Assembly (NCBI RefSeq): GCF_002899675.1
Contig: NZ_PKUU01000028.1
Location: 23,725-87,724 of the forward strand
Length of the DNA stretch: 64,000 bases
From: Clostridium sp. chh4-2
GTDB lineage: Bacteria > Bacillota > Clostridia > Lachnospirales > Lachnospiraceae
Direction: 5' to 3'
A program made the translations under genes and the position numbers. The notes beneath the pieces are model-generated. The model was given only the letters and a program-made list of their open reading frames with translations. It was not told where the DNA came from and made no database searches. The stretch's first letter is position 1. The number at the start of each line of letters is the position of its first letter. Below, piece by piece: positions 9,214 through 17,481 of the stretch.

Positions 9214-10248
9214 ATGATTGGTTATCTGAATGAAGAGGAAAAGAAGAGATCAGAAATATTGTGGAAACAGGCATTTCCGGAAGATTCCGAAAGCTTTGAC
9301 CGGTACTATTTCTCAGAAAAGATGAGAGAAAACAGGGTGCTGGCAAAAACGGAAGATACAGAACTTGTGTCTATGGCTCACCTGAACCCTTACCTGGTTC
9401 AGGCGGGCGTCTGCGTCTGGCGGTCTGATTATATCGTGGGGGTGGCTACCCATCGGGACAAGCGCCACCGCGGCTATATGAGAGAGGTGCTGACGCGGAT
9501 GATGCAGGACATGTATGAGGAAAAGATGCCGTTTTGTTTCCTTATGCCGGCAGATGAGAGAATTTATCTGCCGTTTGATTTTACCTATATATTCGATCAG
9601 CCCCATTGGAAGCTGAAAGAGGGAGCCCCGCTGGAACGCGTTTCTTTAGAAGGCTCCGGCAAAACCCCGGCAGAGCTGGCCGCGTTTATGGAAAACTGGC
9701 TGTCTGACCGCTATGAGGTGTACTGTAAGAGGGATGAAGCATATGTGAACATGCTTTTAAAAGAGCTGGACAGTGAAAACGGAGAGACGAATCTTTTGTA
9801 TCACGGAACTCGTTTAGTTGGTATGGAAAGCCAGTGGGGAATTGATAAAAAGGAACAGAGGCTACTTTACTGCGAACCGGAATATGTGGAAGAGGAAAAA
9901 GAGGCTTCACCGGCCATTATGGCGCGGATCATCTGCATGGAGCGTTTTGTGGAGGCGGTATGTCTGAAAGAAAGCTGCCCGGAGGAAGAGATTACGGTCC
10001 GACTGGCAGTGGAAGATAAGTTTTTGCCGCAGAACCATGGAAGCTATCTGTGGCATCTAAATCATAAAGGGTCCTGCCTTGAAAAGGTGAGCGGTGAAAT
10101 TTTGCAGCAGGATGAGGCGGAGGACTGCCCGGTAATTTCTGTGGGCCGCCTGACTGCCTGGCTGTTTGGGTATTCCAGGGAATGCGGGGCGGAATGGATG
10201 AGTAAGGTGAAAACTTTGGAAGGCGTTTTTCTGGATGAAGTGGTATAA
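9214..10248 (+). CDS. GNAT N-acetyltransferase, Eis-like
   Basis: The start is best placed at ATG 9214, giving 344 aa. A longer in-frame reading from 9160 would overlap the upstream gene by 50 bp, and the AAAGGATGA at 9201-9209 fits 9214. An acetyl-CoA binding signature lies at about residues 70-95 (VGVATHRDKRHRGYMREVL, containing the R-x-x-G/A type loop), followed by a region resembling the middle and C-terminal (SCP2-like) domains of Eis-type acetyltransferases. Eis enzymes acetylate amines on aminoglycosides, peptides or proteins; the substrate here is not evident. It sits in an apparent operon with the DUF2156 gene, and both end before the sirtuin. Confidence 0.8.
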   Translation: MIGYLNEEEKKRSEILWKQAFPEDSESFDRYYFSEKMRENRVLAKTEDTELVSMAHLNPYLVQAGVCVWRSDYIVGVATHRDKRHRGYMREVLTRMMQDMYEEKMPFCFLMPADERIYLPFDFTYIFDQPHWKLKEGAPLERVSLEGSGKTPAELAAFMENWLSDRYEVYCKRDEAYVNMLLKELDSENGETNLLYHGTRLVGMESQWGIDKKEQRLLYCEPEYVEEEKEASPAIMARIICMERFVEAVCLKESCPEEEITVRLAVEDKFLPQNHGSYLWHLNHKGSCLEKVSGEILQQDEAEDCPVISVGRLTAWLFGYSRECGAEWMSKVKTLEGVFLDEVV

Positions 10249-10291
10249 TTGAGTATAGTGTGATAATAGATAACAGAAAGGCGGGTATGAT

Positions 10292-11014
10292 ATGGCAGAT
10301 TCAATGGAAACTTTGAAACAATGGATTGAAGAAAGCGGAAACATCGTATTTTTCGGCGGCGCAGGAGTATCCACGGAAAGCGGGATTCCCGATTTTCGAA
10401 GCGTGGACGGCTTATATAACCAGGAATACAAATATCCGCCCGAAACGATTATCAGCCACAGCTTTTACCGGAAAAATCCGGAGGAATTTTACCGTTTTTA
10501 CAAGAGCCGCATGATATTTTCCGACGCGAAGCCCAATGCGGCCCACATTGCATTGGCTAAGCTGGAGCAGCAGGGCAAATTAAAGGCGGTGATCACCCAG
10601 AATATTGACGGACTCCATCAGGCGGCCGGCAGCCGGGAGGTGATGGAACTTCACGGTTCCATACACCGGAATTATTGTACCAGATGCGGCCAGTTCTATT
10701 CCCTGAAGGAGATTATGGAGATGGACGGGGTGCCGCGCTGTAAATGCGGCGGAATCATAAAGCCGGATGTGGTTTTATACGAGGAAGGGCTGGATCAGGA
10801 CACGCTGAGCAAATCCGTGGGATATATTAACCATGCGGATATGCTGATCGTGGGAGGAACTTCTCTCACTGTATATCCGGCGGCGGGATTAATTAATTAT
10901 TATAAGGGCAGTAAACTGGTTTTAATCAACCGGAGCGTTACGCCGTTGGACAGCCAGGCGGATCTGGTGATAAGCGGAAGTATTGGAGAAGTTTTAGGAA
11001 GCATTGTTGAATAA
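10292..11014 (+). CDS. cobB: NAD-dependent protein deacylase (sirtuin, Sir2/CobB family)
   Basis: 240 aa, the usual length of bacterial class U/III sirtuins. The NAD-binding GAGVSTESGIPDFRS lies at residues 24-37, TQNIDGLH at 102-109, and the catalytic His is H121 (ELHGSIH). Four zinc cysteines C129, C132, C150 and C152 form the small zinc module. All residues needed for NAD-dependent removal of acyl groups from lysines are present. It follows two GNAT-fold genes by 43 bp on the same strand, a suggestive acetylation/deacylation neighbourhood, although co-transcription is only inferred. A ribosome binding site AAAGGCGGG lies just before ATG 10292. Confidence 0.95.
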   Translation: MADSMETLKQWIEESGNIVFFGGAGVSTESGIPDFRSVDGLYNQEYKYPPETIISHSFYRKNPEEFYRFYKSRMIFSDAKPNAAHIALAKLEQQGKLKAVITQNIDGLHQAAGSREVMELHGSIHRNYCTRCGQFYSLKEIMEMDGVPRCKCGGIIKPDVVLYEEGLDQDTLSKSVGYINHADMLIVGGTSLTVYPAAGLINYYKGSKLVLINRSVTPLDSQADLVISGSIGEVLGSIVE

Positions 11015-11029
11015 AAGGAGGACTTACAT

Positions 11030-12040
11030 ATGTATCAGGCAGAAACATCGAGATATGAAAACATGGAGTACAGGAGATGCGGTAGAAGCGGGCTGAAACT
11101 TCCTGTGATTTCTCTTGGTTTGTGGCAGAATTTTGGCCTGGAAAAACCGTTGGAAGATCAGAAAACCATTATATTTAAGGCATTTGACAGCGGAATTACC
11201 CATTTTGACCTGGCTAACAATTATGGAAGTCCGGCAAAGGGAAAAGCGGAAGAGAATTTCGGGCAGATATTAAAGGATGATTTATCGTCCTATCGTGACG
11301 AGCTGGTTATCTCTTCAAAGGCGGGCTATGATATGTGGCCGGGACCTTATGGAAACTGGGGTTCCAGAAAATATCTGACAGCCAGCCTGGATCAGAGTTT
11401 AAAACGCCTGGGTCTTGAGTACGTGGACATCTTTTACCACCACAGACCTGACCCGGAGACGCCGATTGAGGAGACGATGGGAGCGCTGTCAGACCTTGTA
11501 AAGAAGGGAAAAGCTCTTTATGTGGGCATCTCAAATTACAGTGATGAAGAGGCGAAAAAGGCCATAGCGGTTCTTAAAGAGAACAAAACACCATGTCTGA
11601 TCCATCAGCCCAGATACAATATGTTTGAACGCTGGGTAGAGGACGGACTTTTGAATACACTAGAACAGGAAGGCGTGGGCTGCATCGCTTACAGCCCGCT
11701 GGCACAGGGAGCTCTGACGGACAAATATTTAAAGGGAATTCCCGAAGGATCAAGGGCCAGCCGCACCGGATCTACGGTTGCAGGCCGTTATCTGACAGAA
11801 GAACGCCTGGATCAGATCAAAAAGCTGAATGCGATTGCAGAAAACAGAGGACAGTCCCTGGCTCAGATGGCATTATCCTGGATTTTATCCCATAAAGGTC
11901 TGACTTCCGTATTGGTGGGAGCCAGCAGCGCCGGACAGCTGGAAAACAGCATCGCAGCGGTGGGTAAATTGTCATTTGAACAGGCAGAGCTTGACCGGAT
12001 TGAAGCAATCATTGGCAAAGGCCCCGGATTATTAGCATAG
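11030..12040 (+). CDS. yghZ: Aldo/keto reductase, YghZ (L-glyceraldehyde 3-phosphate reductase) type
   Basis: 336 aa. Block-by-block similarity to the E. coli YghZ/Gpr subfamily is clear: an N-terminal RRCGRSGLKLPVISLGLW, then THFDLANNYG, SSKAGYDMWPGPYG, and VGISNYS. The AKR catalytic tetrad is D60, Y65, K97 and a His at about 137-138 (YHHRP). The family reduces aldehydes with NADPH; YghZ detoxifies L-glyceraldehyde 3-phosphate and methylglyoxal. The ribosome binding site AAAGGAGG precedes ATG 11030, 15 bp after the sirtuin stop, so an operon with it is likely. The cytosolic location fits the lack of a signal peptide. Confidence 0.92.
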   Translation: MYQAETSRYENMEYRRCGRSGLKLPVISLGLWQNFGLEKPLEDQKTIIFKAFDSGITHFDLANNYGSPAKGKAEENFGQILKDDLSSYRDELVISSKAGYDMWPGPYGNWGSRKYLTASLDQSLKRLGLEYVDIFYHHRPDPETPIEETMGALSDLVKKGKALYVGISNYSDEEAKKAIAVLKENKTPCLIHQPRYNMFERWVEDGLLNTLEQEGVGCIAYSPLAQGALTDKYLKGIPEGSRASRTGSTVAGRYLTEERLDQIKKLNAIAENRGQSLAQMALSWILSHKGLTSVLVGASSAGQLENSIAAVGKLSFEQAELDRIEAIIGKGPGLLA

Positions 12041-12054
12041 GAGGTTGACAGATT

Positions 12055-12261
12055 ATGCCCGGACAATGGGTTTATGAAGTAGGAGATATTGTGAAATTAA
12101 AAAAGCCGCATCCCTGCGGCAGCAATGAATGGGAAATCCTGCGCGTGGGCGCGGATTTCCGGTTAAAGTGCATGGGATGCAGCCATCAGGTTATGGTAGC
12201 CCGTAAACTGGTGGAGAAAAACACCCGGGGACTCAGGAAACCGGAACAAAATAATCTTTAA
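12055..12261 (+). CDS. DUF951 family protein
   Basis: This is a 68-aa basic protein with the DUF951 layout: YEVGDIVKLKKPHPCGSNEW near the N-terminus, then a CMGC-type pair (LKCMGCSHQVMV). Three cysteines (one in PHPCG, two in CMGC) could bind metal. The family is widespread in Firmicutes and its function is unknown; it often sits next to ychF or near the rpsF operon, which here begins about 5 kb downstream. The start ATG 12055 follows AGGAGG (12040-12045). Its 3' end overlaps the convergent GntR gene by 29 bp. Confidence 0.88.
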   Translation: MPGQWVYEVGDIVKLKKPHPCGSNEWEILRVGADFRLKCMGCSHQVMVARKLVEKNTRGLRKPEQNNL

Positions 12262-12904
12262 ATTCCGTATAGATCAACTGGCCAAGCCGGGTTATGCCGC
12301 CGTAAAGGTGCTTCTTCATAAGAGGCTCAATTGCGGCGGTATCTTTACGCTCTAAAATGTCCAGAAGTTCTTCATGTTCTTCTATAATCTGTTCAAAATT
12401 CTTCATTTCCACAATATCCATCATGCGGAAACGGGAATAGTCGCTGTCCGTCTTCTGTATCATCTCCCAGATGTAATTTTTCTTTGTTTCTAAAAACCAG
12501 ATGGAATGAAGTCTGCTGTCCAGCTCATAAAAATCTGCGGGTTCAAATGATCCGGAGATCAGCTTTCTGGATTCCCGCACCAGATGGCGCATCTTTTCTA
12601 TGGAGAGCAGGTCGCAGATCTTGGTAAAATCCCGAAGCACCATGGTTTCCACGGCCAGGCGCTGATAGATCATCTGGTTTACGCTGTCCAGATCGAGGAG
12701 AGTGACTGTGGTTCCTTTATAAGGCGTGATGGTGACTAAGCCGTTCTCCTGGAGGCGCTGCAGGACGCCGCGGATGGGCGTGCGGGACACGTTGAAACGG
12801 GCGCAGAGTTCATTTTCGCTCAGCACCTTTCCTGGTTCCAGCGTCAGGTTAATAATTTCTTCTTCCAATATCTTGTAGATAGCATCGCTGTTTAGAGTAT
12901 CCAT
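12233..12904 (-). CDS. GntR family transcriptional regulator, FCD subfamily
   Basis: 223 aa. The N-terminal winged helix-turn-helix is recognisable from LEPGKVLSENELCARFNVSRTPIRGVLQRLQENGLV (in parts), typical of FadR/FCD GntR proteins. The C-terminal ~150 residues are helical and contain the FCD pattern DFYELDSRLHSIWF, where Asp and His usually bind a metal and effector. The gene lies 15 bp downstream of the metallophosphoesterase on the same strand, so the two probably share the promoter at 13754-13782. GGGGGAT precedes the start. No target operator can be assigned here. The 3' end overlaps DUF951 tail to tail, so readthrough from either side would make antisense RNA. Confidence 0.9.
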   Translation of the reverse strand: MDTLNSDAIYKILEEEIINLTLEPGKVLSENELCARFNVSRTPIRGVLQRLQENGLVTITPYKGTTVTLLDLDSVNQMIYQRLAVETMVLRDFTKICDLLSIEKMRHLVRESRKLISGSFEPADFYELDSRLHSIWFLETKKNYIWEMIQKTDSDYSRFRMMDIVEMKNFEQIIEEHEELLDILERKDTAAIEPLMKKHLYGGITRLGQLIYTEFKDYFVPVS

Positions 12905-12919
12905 AAATCCCCCTGTATT

Positions 12920-13705
12920 TTAACTGTGTTGTAATGCGATAATGACTAATTCGGGCGGATTAAAAACGCGCACCAGAAAATTGTTGCCCAGTCCGCGGCT
13001 GACAACCAGGTGCTTTCCTTCTTCTTCAAACAGGCCTCCGTCGTATTTGGGGAACAGGCTTAAATCGGGCGAAAGAAGTCCGCCAAGCCCGGGAATCCGT
13101 ATGATTCCGCCGTGTATATGGCCGGATAAGGTCAGATCAGCGCCCCAGTCCCGGTAAGAAGGATAATAAAGCGGGTTATGGGACAAAAGTACGGTATAGC
13201 AGGAGTTATCAAAACTTCCAAGGGCATTTTCCGTATCTTCCGCCGAAAAATGGATTCCTTTTATATATTCGCCCAACGGATCTTTATAGTATACCATGGG
13301 AGTGACTAAACCGTATAACTTGAGAAATGCTCCTTTTCGGGAAATGGTGGTCCAGTTATTTTCCAGAATCCGGATTCCCATCTTCCTTAATTCCGAAAGA
13401 AGCCCGGAGAGCACATCCGCAGATAATGACTGCTCATGGTTTCCGGTTATATAGTAAACCGGATACCGTTTTACAAGGCGGCGGCACAGATCAATGAAGC
13501 CGGGCACCGCCCTGTCCTTTTCATCCGCCATATCGCCGGTCATGGCGATGAGATGAGGACGGGCCTCATCAATCCGGTTCAGAAGAAGCCGGTTATCCGG
13601 CCCGTACAGCGCTCCATGAAGGTCGGACAGATGGGCGATCCGGCAGCCGTTAAATTCCGCCGGAATACGTGGTGAATTAATTGTATAATGAACTGTTTGA
13701 AACAA
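12920..13705 (-). CDS. Calcineurin-like metallophosphoesterase (YaeI/YkoQ type)
   Basis: I choose a TTG start at 13705 (261 aa). AAAGGA lies 6 nt upstream, and a consensus promoter at 13754-13782 would place transcription start near 13745, downstream of the longer frame's ATG at 14080, which has no plausible protein homology in its first ~125 residues. The phosphoesterase motifs are intact: HLSDLHG (D-x-H), MTGDMAD (GDxxD), ITGNHE (GNH[E/D]), LLSHNP and LSGHIHGG (GHxH). Relatives include UDP-2,3-diacylglucosamine hydrolase-like and YkoQ/YaeI phosphodiesterases; the true substrate is unknown. Without the extension there is no membrane anchor. It leads an operon with the GntR gene. Confidence 0.85.
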   Translation of the reverse strand: MFQTVHYTINSPRIPAEFNGCRIAHLSDLHGALYGPDNRLLLNRIDEARPHLIAMTGDMADEKDRAVPGFIDLCRRLVKRYPVYYITGNHEQSLSADVLSGLLSELRKMGIRILENNWTTISRKGAFLKLYGLVTPMVYYKDPLGEYIKGIHFSAEDTENALGSFDNSCYTVLLSHNPLYYPSYRDWGADLTLSGHIHGGIIRIPGLGGLLSPDLSLFPKYDGGLFEEEGKHLVVSRGLGNNFLVRVFNPPELVIIALQHS

Positions 13706-13753
13706 AAATAGTCCTTTCGGGACAATGCGTCCGCTGTTTTTTGATTTAGGTTT

Positions 13754-13782
13754 ATTATACAAAGTATTTTTGTCCGTTACAA
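13754..13782 (-). promoter_or_regulatory. Sigma-A promoter for metallophosphoesterase-gntR
   Basis: On the minus strand the sequence reads TTGTAA, 17 bp, TATAAT (-35 complement at 13777-13782, -10 complement at 13754-13759). It explains why the TTG start at 13705 is preferred. Confidence 0.8.
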
Positions 13783-13962
13783 GTGATTCGGAAGAAAAAG
13801 AAATAAGAGGGATGGCACAGAGCTGCGGTTTCCTGTCCCTGTGCTCTGATATCTGATCCGGCTCAGACAGCTTCCATGGCTGCATTCTGTTCCGGTTTTG
13901 GGCATGAAAGTGTCTGAAGGTGCGGAAAGCCGGAAATGCTGCAAAAAATTTTAATAAAGTGC

Positions 13963-13991
13963 TTGCATAATACCTGATGGGGGTATATAAT
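13963..13991 (+). promoter_or_regulatory. Sigma-A promoter for csoR-copA
   Basis: TTGCAT (13963-13968), 17-bp spacer, TATAAT (13986-13991). The spacer is almost filled by the first CsoR-like operator, so repressor binding would block polymerase. Confidence 0.8.
13971..13985 (+). promoter_or_regulatory. CsoR-like operator 1
   Basis: TACCTGATGGGGGTA resembles the G-tract pseudo-palindromes bound by CsoR proteins (TACC...GGGGGTA). It lies between the -35 and -10 boxes of the csoR promoter. Confidence 0.7.
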
Positions 13992-14005
13992 AAACAATGT
14001 AAATA

Positions 14006-14020
14006 TACCTGTATGGGGTA
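14006..14020 (+). promoter_or_regulatory. CsoR-like operator 2
   Basis: TACCTGTATGGGGTA is a second copy of the motif, 35 bp from the first, placed just after the predicted transcription start and before the csoR ribosome binding site. Confidence 0.65.
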
Positions 14021-14043
14021 TACGGATGCAAAAGGAGGCCGGA

Positions 14044-14349
14044 ATGATGGAAGAAGGAATGAACTGCTGTCACAAAACAAAAGAGCGGACAGAAAAAGAA
14101 TATAAGAGCCTGGTACACCGTTTGAACCGGATTGAAGGACAGATACGCGGGATCAAAAACATGGTGGAAAAGGACGCCTACTGTACGGATATACTGGTCC
14201 AAGTGGCTGCGGCTACCGCCGCTCTGAACAGTTTCAGCAAGGAATTGCTGTCCAGCCATATACGGACCTGCGTTGCAGATGATATCCGCAGCGGCAAGGA
14301 TGAGACCATTGACGAACTGGTCGATACAATCCGGAAGCTGATGCGGTAA
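14044..14349 (+). CDS. csoR: CsoR family copper-sensing repressor
   Basis: 101 aa from ATG 14044, chosen because AAAGGAGG sits at 14031-14038; the in-frame ATG at 14026 has no ribosome binding site. The DUF156 helical fold is clear (HRLNRIEGQIRGI). The Cu(I) ligand set of CsoR is present as C47 (AYCTDIL), H72 (SSHIRTC) and C76, the C-H-C signature that separates copper CsoR from nickel RcnR. CsoR is a tetramer that leaves DNA when it binds Cu(I). Two operator-like sites flank its own promoter, and copA follows, so autoregulation of the copper efflux operon is expected. Confidence 0.93.
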   Translation: MMEEGMNCCHKTKERTEKEYKSLVHRLNRIEGQIRGIKNMVEKDAYCTDILVQVAAATAALNSFSKELLSSHIRTCVADDIRSGKDETIDELVDTIRKLMR

Positions 14350-14456
14350 TATAATCCCGGAATGGGATAGATGCGAGAACTGTCAGAGCGGCGGCAAGGG
14401 AAATACGGCAGCAGAAAGCATTGACAGAAAGACAACAACAGGAAAGGAGTAAATAG

Positions 14457-16979
14457 ATGGAGCAATATAATGTAACAGGTATGAGCTGTGCGGCATGCAG
14501 CGCCCGCGTCGAAAAAGCGGTATCCAAAGTGCCGGGAGTTAAATCCTGTTCGGTCAGCCTGCTGACCAATTCCATGGGAGTGGAGGGCGACGCACCGGCA
14601 GAGGCCGTGATCCGTGCGGTCGAGGAAGCCGGATATGGGGCGGCTGCGAAACGTGCCGCAGCAAAGAGCGGGCCGGCGGCAGATGACGGTGATATGTTAA
14701 AAGACAGGGAGACGCCGGTATTAAAGCACCGTCTGGCTGCCTCCCTTGGATTTTTGATTGTCCTGATGTATTTTTCTATGGGACATATGATGTGGAACTG
14801 GCCGGTTCCTGCATTTTTCGCGGATAATCATGTGGCTATGGGGCTGCTTCAGCTGATTTTGACGGCCATTGTCATGGTTATCAATCAGAAATTCTTCATC
14901 AGCGGATTCCGGGGGCTTTTGCATAAAGCTCCGAATATGGATACGCTGGTGGCATTGGGTTCCGGCGCGTCTTTTGTATATAGCGTGTATGCGCTGTTTG
15001 CCATGACGGCCGCTCAGACCAGAGGGGATATGGCGGGAGTCATGGAATACATGCATGAGTTTTACTTTGAATCGGCCGCCATGATTCTGACTTTGATTAC
15101 AGTCGGCAAGATGCTGGAAGCCCGTTCTAAGGGTAAGACCACAGATGCGTTAAAAAGCCTGATGAAACTGGCGCCTAAAACAGCAACTATTATAGAAGGC
15201 GGCAAAGAGGTGGAAGTTTCCATCGATCAGGTGAAAAAAGGCGATATTTTTGTAGTCCGCCCCGGTGAAAATATTCCGGTAGACGGAATTGTTCTGGAGG
15301 GCAGCAGCGCGGTCAATGAATCGGCTCTGACCGGAGAAAGCATTCCGGTGGATAAAGGCGCCGGGGATCAGGTATCGGCCGCCACCACCAACCAGTCCGG
15401 CTTCATCAAATGCCAGGCGTCCAGGGTTGGCGAAGACACCACCTTGTCCCAGATCATACAGATGGTCAGCGATGCATCGGCAACGAAAGCGCCAATTGCC
15501 AAGGTTGCGGATAAAGTATCGGGAATCTTTGTGCCTATCGTGATTGTGATCGCTGCGGTGACTATACTGGCCTGGCTGATCGCAGGCCAGAGCGTCGGTT
15601 TTGCGCTGGCACGGGGTATATCCGTTCTGGTAATAAGCTGTCCGTGCGCTCTCGGTCTGGCAACTCCGGTTGCGATTATGGTGGGCAACGGAATGGGAGC
15701 CAAGAATGGCACCATGTTTAAGACAGCCGTTTCCCTGGAAGAGACGGGCAAGACACAGATCGTAGCCCTGGATAAGACCGGAACGATCACTAGCGGAGAA
15801 CCTAAGGTGACCGATATTATTCCGGCAAAAGGATTTACGGAAAAACAGCTTTTAGAGCTGGCGTCCGCATTGGAGAAGAAAAGCGAACATCCGCTGGCCA
15901 GAGCGGTTCTTACGCGGGCTGAGGAAGAGAAGATGGAAGCCAGGGAAGTAACCGATTTTCGTGCGCTTCCCGGTAACGGATTATCCGCAGTTTTGGACGG
16001 CGCTGTGCTTTGCGGCGGAAACTTTACTTTTATCAGCAGCCAGGCAGAGGTGACTGAGGAGATGAAGCGCAGGTCGGAGCAGCTGGCAGAGGAAGGCAAG
16101 ACCCCGTTATTTTTCAGTAAAGACGGCAGTATGGCCGGCGTCATAGCCGTAGCCGATACCATAAAAGAAGATAGCCCTCAGGCAGTAAAAGAGCTTCAGA
16201 ACATGGGAATCCATGTAGTGATGCTGACTGGCGATAATGAGCGGACGGCCAGGGCTGTGGGAAAACAGGCCGGTGTGGACGCGGTGATTGCCGGCGTGCT
16301 CCCAGAAGGAAAAGAAAATGTGATCCGGGAACTGAAGAAAAAGGGCAAGGTGGCCATGGTGGGAGACGGCATCAACGATGCGCCCGCCCTCACCAGAGCG
16401 GATATCGGTATCGCCATCGGAGCAGGAACGGATATTGCTATCGACGCTGCCGATGTGGTGCTGATGAAGAGCCGCCTGAGCGATGTTCCGGCCGCCATCC
16501 GCCTGAGCCGGGCCACATTAAGAAATATTCACGAGAACCTGTTTTGGGCGTTCTTTTACAATGCGGTGGGAATACCGCTGGCAGCAGGCGTATGGTTCCC
16601 GTTATTCGGATGGAAACTGAATCCCATGTTCGGGGCGGCGGCCATGAGCTTATCCAGCTTTTGTGTGGTCACCAATGCGCTCCGGCTTAATTTCTTCAAA
16701 ATGCATGACGCATCAGGGGATAAAAAAATAAAAGCAAAAAGAAAGGAAGAAAAAATTATGGAAAAAACAATGAAAATCGAAGGAATGATGTGCGGACACT
16801 GTGAGGCCAGAGTGAAAAAGTGCCTGGAAGCGCTGCCGGAAGTAAATGAAGCCGTAGTGAGCCATGAAGCCGGAACCGCAGTGGTAACCTTGAATTCACA
16901 GATAGAGGATGATGTTTTGAAAAAAACAGTGGAAGATCAGGATTATAAAGTGCTGTCCATTGAGAACAGCGGCAAATAA
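14457..16979 (+). CDS. copA: Copper-translocating P1B-type ATPase with an extra C-terminal HMA domain
   Basis: 840 aa. The N-terminal heavy-metal-associated domain has C11-x-x-C14 (GMSCAAC). Membrane helices and the P-type core follow: TGES actuator motif, CPC (C395-P-C397) in the transport helix, phosphorylated D439 in DKTGT, and the HP and GDGxNDxP motifs. A second HMA domain begins at about residue 768 with C779-x-x-C782 (GMMCGHC), joined by a Lys-rich linker; this placement is unusual because extra HMAs are normally N-terminal. The linker DNA contains AAGGAAG and an in-frame ATG at 16758, so a separate CopZ-like chaperone could be produced from the same gene. It exports Cu(I) using ATP. 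GAAAGGAG precedes ATG 14457. Confidence 0.95.
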   Translation: MEQYNVTGMSCAACSARVEKAVSKVPGVKSCSVSLLTNSMGVEGDAPAEAVIRAVEEAGYGAAAKRAAAKSGPAADDGDMLKDRETPVLKHRLAASLGFLIVLMYFSMGHMMWNWPVPAFFADNHVAMGLLQLILTAIVMVINQKFFISGFRGLLHKAPNMDTLVALGSGASFVYSVYALFAMTAAQTRGDMAGVMEYMHEFYFESAAMILTLITVGKMLEARSKGKTTDALKSLMKLAPKTATIIEGGKEVEVSIDQVKKGDIFVVRPGENIPVDGIVLEGSSAVNESALTGESIPVDKGAGDQVSAATTNQSGFIKCQASRVGEDTTLSQIIQMVSDASATKAPIAKVADKVSGIFVPIVIVIAAVTILAWLIAGQSVGFALARGISVLVISCPCALGLATPVAIMVGNGMGAKNGTMFKTAVSLEETGKTQIVALDKTGTITSGEPKVTDIIPAKGFTEKQLLELASALEKKSEHPLARAVLTRAEEEKMEAREVTDFRALPGNGLSAVLDGAVLCGGNFTFISSQAEVTEEMKRRSEQLAEEGKTPLFFSKDGSMAGVIAVADTIKEDSPQAVKELQNMGIHVVMLTGDNERTARAVGKQAGVDAVIAGVLPEGKENVIRELKKKGKVAMVGDGINDAPALTRADIGIAIGAGTDIAIDAADVVLMKSRLSDVPAAIRLSRATLRNIHENLFWAFFYNAVGIPLAAGVWFPLFGWKLNPMFGAAAMSLSSFCVVTNALRLNFFKMHDASGDKKIKAKRKEEKIMEKTMKIEGMMCGHCEARVKKCLEALPEVNEAVVSHEAGTAVVTLNSQIEDDVLKKTVEDQDYKVLSIENSGK

Positions 16980-16983
16980 AATG

Positions 16984-17035
16984 TAACAGTTCAGCATTCC
17001 GATGCTTTAGCCGGCTTCGGAAGGCTGAACTGTTA
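16984..17035 (+). terminator. Strong hairpin after copA, possible terminator
   Basis: TAACAGTTCAGC (16984-16995) pairs with GCTGAACTGTTA (17024-17035), and TTCCGA/TCGGAA extends the stem after one mismatch. There is no clear T-run, so termination efficiency is uncertain. Confidence 0.5.
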
Positions 17036-17065
17036 TAATAAAATCAAAAAATCCCTGAAAAATGC

Positions 17066-17094
17066 TTGATTTTATGGACAAAGTTTGATAAAAT
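17066..17094 (+). promoter_or_regulatory. Promoter of the rpsF-ssb-rpsR operon
   Basis: TTGATT (17066-17071), 17 bp, TAAAAT (17089-17094). The ~65-nt leader before rpsF may hold the S6:S18 autoregulatory site known in bacteria, but I cannot confirm its conserved bulge by eye. Confidence 0.65.
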
Positions 17095-17169
17095 GAATAT
17101 TCGTGACATATAAATTCCTTGCTCCTGAAACTGAAAGCAGGGGCCAGAGACCACAAGGAGGTTAAAAGC

Positions 17170-17457
17170 ATGAACAAATATGAATTAGCAGTTGTTCTTA
17201 GCGCAAAACTCGATGATGAAGAAAGAGCAGCAGCACTTGAAAAGGTAAAAGGATATATTGCCCGTTTCGGTGGTACTGTAACTAACGTTGATGAATGGGG
17301 TAAGAAGAGATTAGCTTACGAAATTCAGAAGATGAAAGAAGCTTTCTATTATTTCATCCAGTTTGAGTCTGATTCCAATTGTCCTAACGAAGTGGAAGCA
17401 CACGTTCGTATTATGGAGCAGGTTATCAGATATTTATGCGTAAGACAGGATGCATAA
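17170..17457 (+). CDS. rpsF: 30S ribosomal protein S6
   Basis: 95 aa from ATG 17170, selected because AAGGAGG lies at 17155-17161 and S6 proteins start MNKYEL/MRHYEI. Family blocks are clear: YELAVVLSAKLDDEE, FGGTVTNVDEWGKKRLAYEI, YYFIQFE. S6 binds 16S rRNA in the platform together with S18, whose gene is two genes downstream, in the conserved order rpsF-ssb-rpsR. Codon use is typical of a highly expressed gene. Its length and completeness give no sign of truncation. Confidence 0.97.
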   Translation: MNKYELAVVLSAKLDDEERAAALEKVKGYIARFGGTVTNVDEWGKKRLAYEIQKMKEAFYYFIQFESDSNCPNEVEAHVRIMEQVIRYLCVRQDA

Positions 17458-17481
17458 TAGAAGATAAGAAAGAGTGATCGT

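Noticed and set aside
13706..14080. N-terminal extension of the metallophosphoesterase
   Set aside because: No homology or ribosome binding site, and the promoter for the gene lies inside it.
15368..16162. A 264-codon frame antisense to copA
   Set aside because: It is the mirror of a clearly coding gene with third-position bias; no ribosome binding site or domain.
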